Positions 41,537 through 48,399 of a stretch of 61,271 bases of DNA are shown piece by piece; position 1 is the first letter of the stretch; the number at the start of each line of letters is the position of its first letter. This stretch comes from a virus. A program made the translations under genes and the position numbers. The DNA lies in IMG/VR virus record IMGVR_UViG_3300032083_000576, positions 1 through 61,271 of that record. One strand, 5' to 3'. The notes below the pieces were generated by a model. It saw only the letters and a program-made list of their open reading frames with translations. It was not told the DNA's origin and searched no databases.

Positions 41537-41685
41537 TGTTAAAAAGTCATAGAAATGATTATACATATATACGGATAATGACAGCGCCCGCAAGAGATCA
41601 TATCTACCCAAATAAATCAATATTTCGATTTGTTCCTATTCGAGACATCCCATTCACCAAAATGAAAGACGGGAGCTACCGATGA
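41536..41685 (+). CDS. 49-residue early protein
   Basis: A basic, aromatic-rich peptide (MLKSHRNDYTYIRIMTAPAR). One-base overlap with the upstream stop and four-base overlap with the next ATG support translation. Unknown. Confidence 0.58.
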   Translation: MLKSHRNDYTYIRIMTAPARDHIYPNKSIFRFVPIRDIPFTKMKDGSYR

Positions 41686-41855
41686 AGTATTGCGTAACAA
41701 TCGAATTAGATAGTAAGGCGGAAGCCCACGAAATTATCGAACGGTTGCCACTCGAGCGACCCGTATATCTCAGTGGTACGCGACCGAAAGGTTCATATCC
41801 CGTGGACGATTGGGAACGTAAGCGGATCTCACGAGAGAAAAAATATAAACGATAG
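41682..41855 (+). CDS. 57-residue basic early protein
   Basis: Opens with a beta/helix unit (MKYCVTIELDSKAEAHEIIE) and ends very basic (WERKRISREKKYKR). It closes the operon before the ncRNA. Unknown. Confidence 0.6.
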   Translation: MKYCVTIELDSKAEAHEIIERLPLERPVYLSGTRPKGSYPVDDWERKRISREKKYKR

Positions 41856-41875
41856 TCGCGTGCGCTTTGGTACGC

Positions 41876-41907
41876 TGCTTTTTTCTACTTTGTTCCCCCT
41901 ATATAAT
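41876..41907 (+). promoter_or_regulatory. Early-type promoter of a small RNA
   Basis: TGCTTTTTTCT with a perfect TATAAT -10, 24 bases from the C. It precedes a stretch with no gene that ends in a strong terminator. Confidence 0.6.
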
Positions 41908-41913
41908 AACTAT

Positions 41914-42079
41914 AAGTTTATAAAGATTTAAAGAGGTTCGCGAAAACAAGCACCACCTAAGATAATAAGAGAGCAAAACGACTCTATCAGCTTAAAGCTA
42001 AATAAATAGGTACGGACGGGAAACAATGCAACCAAGGAGAAAGCCCCTAACTACGAAAGTGGTTAGGGGTTATTTTTAT
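41914..42079 (+). ncRNA. Putative phage small RNA
   Basis: A transcription unit of ~165 bases bounded by the 41876 promoter and the 42045 terminator, with no convincing reading frame and no ribosome binding site followed by ATG. It contains purine-rich single-stranded segments and small hairpins (AGAG/CTCT, AGCTT/AAGCT). It could be a regulatory RNA or host-RNA mimic. No known RNA class is recognised. Confidence 0.6.
42045..42079 (+). terminator. Strong intrinsic terminator
   Basis: CCCCTAACTAC (42045-42055) and GTGGTTAGGGG (42060-42070) form an 11-bp stem with a GAAA tetraloop, followed by a T-rich tail. It ends the putative small RNA. Confidence 0.92.
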
Positions 42080-42097
42080 GGGCAATAGTCGTTTTAC

Positions 42098-42158
42098 TGC
42101 TTTTAATCGCGTGGTAATTCTTAGGTATAATATACGCCTAGCTTTTAAAAGGGCTAGG
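42098..42158 (+). promoter_or_regulatory. Early-type promoter and 5' leader hairpin
   Basis: TGCTTTTAATC and a perfect TATAAT -10 (26 bases from the C). Just downstream CCTAGC (42137-42142) and GCTAGG (42153-42158) pair to form a hairpin at the transcript 5' end. Confidence 0.55.
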
Positions 42159-42186
42159 ATTTTAATAACAAAGAAAGGAGAAAGAA

Positions 42187-42537
42187 ATGAAACTATATGA
42201 AATATACGCTAACGATAAACTATGGGACGAGACCAGTTGCCCGTTCGGGACTCAGGTATTGAACCGTGAAGCATACGATATCAACATGGGAGAACTTAGT
42301 CTTGAAGGATTCAAAGATGAATTAGTGATAGATGAGATTCCCTTCAATGAAAGTAACCAGTCATTGACCGTAGAGATTTCATGGGAAGACGACCAGTGGA
42401 CCGTGGGTCATGGAGTCAGGGGATTGATATATGTTTATAACGATTATATCTATTATGTAAGGACAACATACAGTCCTGACGGATGTTCTGGATTTACTAT
42501 GACTCGAGAGCCACAGTTTAACAAAAAGTATTTATAG
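42187..42537 (+). CDS. Early protein, 116 aa
   Basis: Extended AGAAAGGAG RBS. Acidic, Tyr/Asp-rich, with beta-type strands (GLIYVYNDYIYYVRTTYSPD). It is paired with the next gene, which has the same extended RBS. No family is recognised. Confidence 0.68.
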   Translation: MKLYEIYANDKLWDETSCPFGTQVLNREAYDINMGELSLEGFKDELVIDEIPFNESNQSLTVEISWEDDQWTVGHGVRGLIYVYNDYIYYVRTTYSPDGCSGFTMTREPQFNKKYL

Positions 42538-42550
42538 AAAGGAGAAAGAA

Positions 42551-43018
42551 ATGACTAAATTAATAGATACTAGATTGATTGCGAAACTGATGAAAGAGAC
42601 AGCTAAAGAATGTGGTATGACTCGATTATATAGTTCGACCGATAATATTTGGTGGGCAAAACACTATAAATTAAAAGAACAAGGAGACATTAACCCTGTG
42701 GAAAGTTATCGACGTATAGTTAAAGCTTACGATTTTGTAGCCGATAACTTTATAGAGTTACTCGATTCTAAAGTAAAGGCTGAGGGTTTTGACTTAGCTG
42801 ATAATGAGATTACTTTTAGTACGTGTCCAACGACTGATAGAGATTGGTGTGCTGAAGAAGAAAAGTACGGGGAATCTCCTTGGAAACACCCAAGTCACCA
42901 GACTATATATAAAGACCACAAAATGAAAGGTGGGACGTATGTTAGAATGATTGCTAGTTTTGTCGGAGAGAGAAGATATAAAGGACCACGTTGGTGGGAA
43001 AATAAAAGTGACTATTAG
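42551..43018 (+). CDS. Last gene of the early module, 155 aa
   Basis: A mostly helical protein with a C-terminal aromatic/basic end (GERRYKGPRWWENKSDY) and the motif TCPTTDRDWCAEEEKYGESP. Extended AGAAAGGAG RBS. Its stop codon lies inside a CTATTAG copy of the flanking element, so it marks the border of the early region. Unknown function. Confidence 0.68.
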   Translation: MTKLIDTRLIAKLMKETAKECGMTRLYSSTDNIWWAKHYKLKEQGDINPVESYRRIVKAYDFVADNFIELLDSKVKAEGFDLADNEITFSTCPTTDRDWCAEEEKYGESPWKHPSHQTIYKDHKMKGGTYVRMIASFVGERRYKGPRWWENKSDY

Positions 43019-43278
43019 AAAAGTCCTATTAGTAGTTTTAGAAAATAAAAAAGTTTTTGAAAAAAGTTTACGAGAACTACTAATAGAAGTAATAAACTAA
43101 TAGAATCACGTTGAAAGGCTCGTGGACAGTGGATAGTGTGAAACGAAGGAAGTAATAGAATTCTATTGAACTATTAGAAACAAACAGGTAAGAGAAGGAG
43201 AGGGCACGAGAAAACTATTTTATTTATTAATTTTCTATTATTATTCTAATAACTCTATTAGAAACTCTGGAGATAAGA
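43019..43278. repeat. AT-rich intergenic element, right member of an inverted pair
   Basis: Non-coding. It contains CTATTAG/CTAATAG copies near 43012, 43026, 43080, 43097, 43171 and 43255. Compared with the reverse strand of 21031-21290 it keeps the same blocks in the same order: TAGTTTTAGAAAATAAAA, ACGAGAACTACTAATAG, GAATTCTATT, TATTAGAAAC, ACAGGTAA, GAGAGGGCACGAGAAA and CTATTAGAAA before the next ATG. It directly precedes terS, as the left copy precedes the SNF2 helicase gene. Confidence 0.65.
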
Positions 43279-43809
43279 ATGAAACAGTTGACCTACACTC
43301 CACTTGTACCGTCAGAAGATGGTAACTCACTCATCGACGAAAGCGGTAAGAATTGGCAACCCATAAACTCTAAACAAAAAAAGTTTTGTAGAGAGTACGT
43401 CAAAGGCATGACAGCTACTGAAGCAGCGATGAAAGCAGGCTACACAAAGGATCGCAAGGGTGCTAAGACACAAGGCAGTGTTCTACTCAATCATAACCCA
43501 GTTGTACGAAACTATCTCATTGAGTTGGAAATGTCACTCGCGGAGCGAGATGCAGTTTCCTTGGAGAGCCACCTGTCCACGCTCCACGATCTACGGGAAG
43601 AGGCAAAGGACCAAGGTCAGATATCCGCGGCAATCACAGCCGAGGTTCATCGAGGCAAAGCTGGCGGACTCTACATCGATAGACGAGAGATCCTGACCGC
43701 GAAGATCGATTTAATGTCCAAAGACGACATACTCACTCGACTCGAAGAGTTGATCAAGAAACGAGCGACCGAGTCAAACGTGATCGAGGGTGAGTTCTCC
43801 CAATCCTAG
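43279..43809 (+). CDS. terS: Terminase small subunit
   Basis: 176 residues. SKQKKFCREYVKGMTATEAA followed by MKAGYT is the helix-turn-helix of the terminase_2 small-subunit family; the remainder is helical oligomerisation sequence. It would recognise the packaging site and present DNA to the large terminase at 46844. The gene is more G+C-rich than its neighbours and uses codons such as CGA, GAG, CTC and GTC. It is separated from terL by ~3 kb, which is unusual. Confidence 0.88.
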   Translation: MKQLTYTPLVPSEDGNSLIDESGKNWQPINSKQKKFCREYVKGMTATEAAMKAGYTKDRKGAKTQGSVLLNHNPVVRNYLIELEMSLAERDAVSLESHLSTLHDLREEAKDQGQISAAITAEVHRGKAGGLYIDRREILTAKIDLMSKDDILTRLEELIKKRATESNVIEGEFSQS

Positions 43810-44080
43810 AATCGCTCTACTCTACTCTACTCTATCAAAACAAATCTACTCTATCACTGACTCTACTCGTCCCTGACCCTTACCCTCGCCCAGTCTCAGA
43901 CTCCTGGATTCCTGGATTCCCGCCCGACAGGACACGAGCCACGAACCACGGAAATAGGACGGAATATAGACGGAACATATATATAAATATTTAATATAAT
44001 TAATTAGGTAATATTAGTTTATATATGTATAATACACACATGGCACAGACATAAGACCATATAACTAATAAAAGATAATT
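43810..44080. other. Non-coding region after terS
   Basis: No reading frame. The first part is C/T-rich with short direct repeats (CTCTACTCTACTCTACTC and TCCTGGATTCCTGGATTCC). The second part becomes extremely AT-rich. Such a region beside terS is a reasonable candidate for the packaging (pac or cos) site. A promoter-like TATAAT at 44028-44033 leads to the next gene. Confidence 0.45.
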
Positions 44081-44455
44081 ATGAAAAATAATAACGAAGT
44101 GAAAGCAAACACTAAATCAGCTAACCCTTTCAAGCCTACCACTAGCGGCGGCGGTGCTAACCTTAATATGAAAGTTACCATAGGCGCTGATGCTGGTGCA
44201 GAGTATTCAAATACTCCGCGTCAATGTCAGGTATTACTTAACTACCTATATGAGTTAGGCGGCACAGCTACACTTAAGCAGCTTAATGAGTTTAGTGAAA
44301 CTAGCGGCGCTGAGTTTTGGGGCAGAGGTGATGAGATATATAATCAAACAGTATCTAAAATTACTGGGCATTATTTATCTAGGCTTACAGGCGCGGATGA
44401 GTGGGAACGTAAGAACCTAAAAGGCAAAGCTGAGATAATTAAAATAGTTAGATAG
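44081..44455 (+). CDS. Isolated single-gene unit, possible moron
   Basis: 124 residues. An N-terminal Asn/Lys-rich segment and SGGGANLNMKVTIGADAGAE are followed by a helical region (RQCQVLLNYLYELGGTATLK). The latter looks like a helix-turn-helix start, so a regulator is possible. It has its own TATAAT upstream and its own terminator, and its codon use (AAG, GAG, GGC, CTT) differs from the AAA/GAA/TTA style of the phage. This suggests recent acquisition. No family is recognised. Confidence 0.65.
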   Translation: MKNNNEVKANTKSANPFKPTTSGGGANLNMKVTIGADAGAEYSNTPRQCQVLLNYLYELGGTATLKQLNEFSETSGAEFWGRGDEIYNQTVSKITGHYLSRLTGADEWERKNLKGKAEIIKIVR

Positions 44456-44471
44456 CTTAACCTCTCTATAA

Positions 44472-44500
44472 AAAAGGTAGTCTACGGGCTACCTTTTTTT
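44472..44500 (+). terminator. Intrinsic terminator
   Basis: AAAAGGTAG (44472-44480) pairs with CTACCTTTT (44489-44497) across an eight-base loop and continues into T. It ends the isolated gene upstream. Confidence 0.88.
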
Positions 44501-44755
44501 ATGCGCGCTATTTAATTAACTTACCCTTACCCTTAAACATACCCTATAAAGCACATAAACGCTCTCTATTAAACAATAAAATACAAGCCTATAAGTAAAG
44601 GGGTAACCCCCCTTTTAGTACGCTACCGCGGTACCCACCCGCCCTCCTAGTTTTAGACTCGCTTTTGCATGTATTTTTCAAATTAAAAAAATTTTGCGAA
44701 AAAATTTTTCCGAGTTATATTATGACAAACTTGTTGACCACTTAACCACTTTACT
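44501..44755. other. Non-coding region before the late operon
   Basis: No gene. It holds a hairpin-forming AAAGGGGTAACCCCCCTTT near 44597-44615, a perfect palindrome TACCGCGGTA, and paired A/T runs (AAAAATTTT-type) near 44685-44710. It separates the isolated gene from the late structural operon and may contain a late promoter, which I could not identify with confidence. Confidence 0.45.
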
Positions 44756-45253
44756 ATGGCAGACCGAATCACAGACCTCGAACAAGAAATAATGGATCTT
44801 GAATACCAACAAGAACAAGCATTATATGAACGCGTCAAAGACGAACCTGGATTACAAGAAGTTTCATTGTTCGCACCTAAGGCTCCTGTCAAAATCCTAT
44901 CCCAAGCATTTAATACAGGTACATCAAAACTAGCCTCCATGGTTCCGCAACAAGTAACGGAAGCCTTTGCAGGTTTACCGTCACTCATGGCTCGTGGTTC
45001 GGGTGAAGGATTTGAACGGTTCGGTAAACGTAGAGGAGCAGGTACGTCCCGCGTAAATCAAAACTTAGATGAATTAATTAGTGACTTTTTTGCGCAAAGC
45101 AAAGGGGGCACAGACCTTAGTGACGTTAGCCAATATACATTAGAATTGCTCCGCGCAAATTTGCCCGCGATCCGCGCAGCGGCGGCAAGACAAAAACAAA
45201 ACCCTAAAGCTGGATTAAATCGAATTATCAAACTAATGGACGAACTTGAATAG
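44756..45253 (+). CDS. Late-operon protein, 165 aa
   Basis: The N-terminal ~35 residues are a clear coiled-coil (ITDLEQEIMDLEYQQEQALY). The middle is Ala/Gly-rich and the end basic and helical. It is the first gene of the right late operon, upstream of terL. Its place suggests a virion or packaging accessory. No family is recognised. Confidence 0.65.
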   Translation: MADRITDLEQEIMDLEYQQEQALYERVKDEPGLQEVSLFAPKAPVKILSQAFNTGTSKLASMVPQQVTEAFAGLPSLMARGSGEGFERFGKRRGAGTSRVNQNLDELISDFFAQSKGGTDLSDVSQYTLELLRANLPAIRAAAARQKQNPKAGLNRIIKLMDELE

Positions 45254-45326
45254 TATTTACAAGACGATGACTTTCGAACTAAGATACGCGCTAAAGGAAC
45301 CATTCATATATTAAACTACTTTACTT

Positions 45327-45887
45327 ATGGAAATCAGAGAAAACTTCCAAAACTTCTTAAATGAATTTTCAGGAAATTTACAAAGGGAAAGCGATAGGAA
45401 GTTATCCGAAAATAAAGCCCTAACAGAATACGTACAATCACCAGAAGGTCAACGTGCCTCAACGGCTGTTGGAATGGGGGTCGCTTCGTTGTTACCGATT
45501 CCAGGAATGAAAAGAATGTTTGGCACCCGTATTATGAATATGATGAAGCCAACAGCGCCTCCTAAAAGAGAACCTTTTCTTCCTGAAACAAGCCGTAAAA
45601 TAAAAGAGTATGTAGAACGTCAAAAACTTGCAGATCAAAAAATGATGTTTCAACAAAAACAAATCAGAAACAACATCAGAAACGAACCGCCTTTAGGAAC
45701 GACTACTAAAAACCCTATGGAAGAAATAGCGGCAAAACGTATATTAGAACAACAAACAAATCGTCGTAATTTTTTAAGACAAAACGTACAAAAGGATCAA
45801 TCTTTAATTAGCGCAAACGAAGCACCGTCTCCCGAGTATTTTAAAAACATGGCAGAATTAAAGAAGTTAGAAGATCTTCTAAAATAA
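45327..45887 (+). CDS. Late-operon protein, 186 aa
   Basis: Contains a short hydrophobic Gly/Ala/Pro segment (STAVGMGVASLLPIPGMKRM) flanked by charged helices. The C-terminal part is Lys/Gln/Asn-rich and likely helical. It may be a minor virion protein that touches membrane. Assignment is by context only. Confidence 0.62.
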   Translation: MEIRENFQNFLNEFSGNLQRESDRKLSENKALTEYVQSPEGQRASTAVGMGVASLLPIPGMKRMFGTRIMNMMKPTAPPKREPFLPETSRKIKEYVERQKLADQKMMFQQKQIRNNIRNEPPLGTTTKNPMEEIAAKRILEQQTNRRNFLRQNVQKDQSLISANEAPSPEYFKNMAELKKLEDLLK

Positions 45888-45893
45888 TTTGCG

Positions 45894-46844
45894 ATGGAGC
45901 AACGAAAACAAGAATTAAAACCTGCTCTTCCCGAATGGCAACAGTTTCTTTTTAATTTTAAAAACAATCCGCTTACCGCTGTTAACCCTGAAATAGTTAA
46001 CGACCCAAGTTATCAAAAAATACAGGAAATAGCCAAAACTGTATTTCCTGCAGTAGACCCGAGAGACCCGTTAAATCAAATACAAACAGCCGCATCTAAA
46101 GATCCTCGAATAGGGGGGATTATTGCCGCAGCTAAATTACTTAAAAATAAAAAACGAAAAGCACCTGCGGTAATTAAAAAAGATCCAGGAGAACAGTTAG
46201 CTAAAAAATTAAATAAAAATGAACTGTATCACGGCAGTCCTTCAACAGGCATTATGGGATCTCTTAAAATACCAAAAGCTAAAGTAGACGAAAGAGCGGG
46301 GGATATAACAAGAGGCTCAAGTGGAGGGATATATACTACAACAGGATTATTAGATCCTAGATTAATGCTATATGCTAAAAAACGTAACCAAGAGCTTCCA
46401 GGTTCAGTTTATGGCGCTAAACCTAAATTCGAAAGAACATATGACGCACAAAATGTTGATCCCGAAGTAAGAAAATATTTAGAAAACAGAATTATAAGAA
46501 AAACCCAGAACCCAGATGATATAAATCGACAAACAGCATTCGGCATCGAACAATTATTAGATATAAATAGTAAATCAAAAAGAGGATTAGGTTATCCAAC
46601 ATATATGGCAAAAGATTTTGCAGATGTGTTTAGAGAGATTAACGAGTTTCGTCCTAATTTAAAAAATTACGATTCATTGTATTTTGGACCAAGAAATAGA
46701 ATAAGCAGAAAAGCTACAGGAAATTATGATGAATCAGATACCGTAATTTCTTTAAAAGACTTGGACATCCAAAGAGAAATTCCCTATGAAGAAATGGTAG
46801 AGCTGTTTGAAAAAGCAGGAAGATACTATCCAGGAAAATATTAA
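45894..46844 (+). CDS. Late-operon protein, 316 aa
   Basis: A basic soluble protein. The centre ELYHGSPSTGIMG, then a SSGGIYTTTGLLDPRL segment, has the look of an ADP-ribosyltransferase-type start (YHGS followed by a Gly-rich STT-like turn), but I cannot locate the complete catalytic set. It overlaps terL by one base. Either a virion protein with a diverged ART-like domain or an unrelated structural protein. Confidence 0.58.
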   Translation: MEQRKQELKPALPEWQQFLFNFKNNPLTAVNPEIVNDPSYQKIQEIAKTVFPAVDPRDPLNQIQTAASKDPRIGGIIAAAKLLKNKKRKAPAVIKKDPGEQLAKKLNKNELYHGSPSTGIMGSLKIPKAKVDERAGDITRGSSGGIYTTTGLLDPRLMLYAKKRNQELPGSVYGAKPKFERTYDAQNVDPEVRKYLENRIIRKTQNPDDINRQTAFGIEQLLDINSKSKRGLGYPTYMAKDFADVFREINEFRPNLKNYDSLYFGPRNRISRKATGNYDESDTVISLKDLDIQREIPYEEMVELFEKAGRYYPGKY

Positions 46845-48373
46845 TGACCGACGATAAAAGAAAAAAGTTACAACTCTTAAAAGGGATTAACTTAGACCAC
46901 CTTCATAAATCAGAAGCAAAAGAATTTACGGTTCTTTTAGAAGAACTCGAAAAACGCGACTTCCAAGAAAAATCAACAAGTACCTTTATGGAATTCGTCC
47001 GTGCGATCTGGACAGATTTTATAGACGGAGACCACCATAAACAAATGGCAGCGGCTTTTGATGATATAGCATCAGGTAAATTAAAAAGGCTAATAATAAA
47101 TATGCCGCCTAGACATACTAAATCTGAATTTGCGTCTCATTTGTTTCCTGCGTATTTATTAGGTAAAAACCCTAAATTAAAAATTATAGAAGCAACACAT
47201 ACCGCTGACCTTGCAGTTAACTTTGGACGTAAAGTTCGTGATTTAATTGACGGTGAGGAATATAAAGAATTATTTCCTGAAACAGAATTAAAAGCAGATA
47301 GCCGTTCTGCTGGTAAATGGTTAACAAATAAAGGCGGAGAATATTACGCGGCAGGTATCGGAGGCGCATTAGCAGGTAGGGGTGCTGATTTGTTTATTAT
47401 TGACGATCCGCATTCCGAACAAGACGCTATGTCTGATAAAGCATTAGACGAAGCTTACGAATGGTTTATGTCGGGACCACGTCAAAGGCTACAACCTGGA
47501 GGCGCAATCGTAATAGTTATGACTCGTTGGTCTAAAAAAGATTTAACAGGTCGTTTAATTAAGAAAATGTCACAAGACGAAGGAGCAGACCAATGGAAAC
47601 TAATTGAGTTTCCTGCAATACTGCCGAGTGGCAAATCATTATGGTCTAATTTTTGGTCGCTAGAAGAACTTAATACAATTAAAGCTTCTGTTAGTCCGTC
47701 GAAATGGGCTTCGCAATATATGCAAAGACCAACAGGTGAGGGTATATCTATTATACCGAAAGATTGGTTTAAGATTTGGGAACAAGATAAACCACCTTCG
47801 TGCGATTATATTATCCAAAGTTACGATACTGCTTTTTTAAAATCAGAAAGAGCTGACTTTACTGCAATAACTACGTGGGGAGTTTTTTATCCTGAAGGTA
47901 AAATAGGGGAAGAACATTACAAAGGTGGAGAAGCTCATTTAATTTTAATTGATTGTATAAAAGAACGTTTCGATTTCCCTGAATTAAAAGCTGAAGCTTT
48001 ACGGTTATATGAATATTGGGAACCTGATACAGTAATTATAGAAGCTAAAGCTAGTGGTATTCCGTTAGTACAAGAATTACGTAGAGTAGGTATTCCTGTA
48101 AACACTTTTAGTCCAGGAAAAGGTCAAGATAAGATTGCAAGACTTAACGCAGTATCTCCAATTTTCCAAGACGGAAGGATTTGGGTTCCTGAAAACAGGT
48201 GGGGAGAAGAACTTATGGAAGAAGTTTCTGATTTCCCTGCAGGCGAAAACGATGACCTTGTAGATGCGACAACTTTAGCATTAGCGCGGTTTAGGGAAGG
48301 TGGATTTTTAAGTCTTTCCACTGATTATGAAGACGAGTACGATTACCCAAGAACGCAAAGGGTTTATTATTAA
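46844..48373 (+). CDS. terL: Terminase large subunit
   Basis: 509 residues. ATPase: Walker A-type NMPPRHTKSE (Lys93) and Walker B LFIIDDPHSE (Asp187/188). The C-terminal RNase-H-like nuclease shows acidic residues in QSYDTAFLKSERADFTAI, VIIEAKASG and NDDLVDATTLAL. It pumps DNA into the prohead and cuts concatemers. It lies next to the portal gene. The matching terS is 3 kb upstream, beyond the isolated gene and three late genes. Confidence 0.95.
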   Translation: MTDDKRKKLQLLKGINLDHLHKSEAKEFTVLLEELEKRDFQEKSTSTFMEFVRAIWTDFIDGDHHKQMAAAFDDIASGKLKRLIINMPPRHTKSEFASHLFPAYLLGKNPKLKIIEATHTADLAVNFGRKVRDLIDGEEYKELFPETELKADSRSAGKWLTNKGGEYYAAGIGGALAGRGADLFIIDDPHSEQDAMSDKALDEAYEWFMSGPRQRLQPGGAIVIVMTRWSKKDLTGRLIKKMSQDEGADQWKLIEFPAILPSGKSLWSNFWSLEELNTIKASVSPSKWASQYMQRPTGEGISIIPKDWFKIWEQDKPPSCDYIIQSYDTAFLKSERADFTAITTWGVFYPEGKIGEEHYKGGEAHLILIDCIKERFDFPELKAEALRLYEYWEPDTVIIEAKASGIPLVQELRRVGIPVNTFSPGKGQDKIARLNAVSPIFQDGRIWVPENRWGEELMEEVSDFPAGENDDLVDATTLALARFREGGFLSLSTDYEDEYDYPRTQRVYY

Positions 48374-48399
48374 TGAAATAAGTAGTAGAGTTTGTATAT

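Noticed and set aside
41940-42040. Known glutamine-type riboswitch
   Set aside because: A GGACGG-like string is present, but the rest of the glnA motif could not be found, so only an unclassified small RNA is claimed.
45319-45328. CTTTACT box at the start of the 45327 gene
   Set aside because: The box abuts the ATG, which leaves no room for a -10 and leader; probably coincidental.
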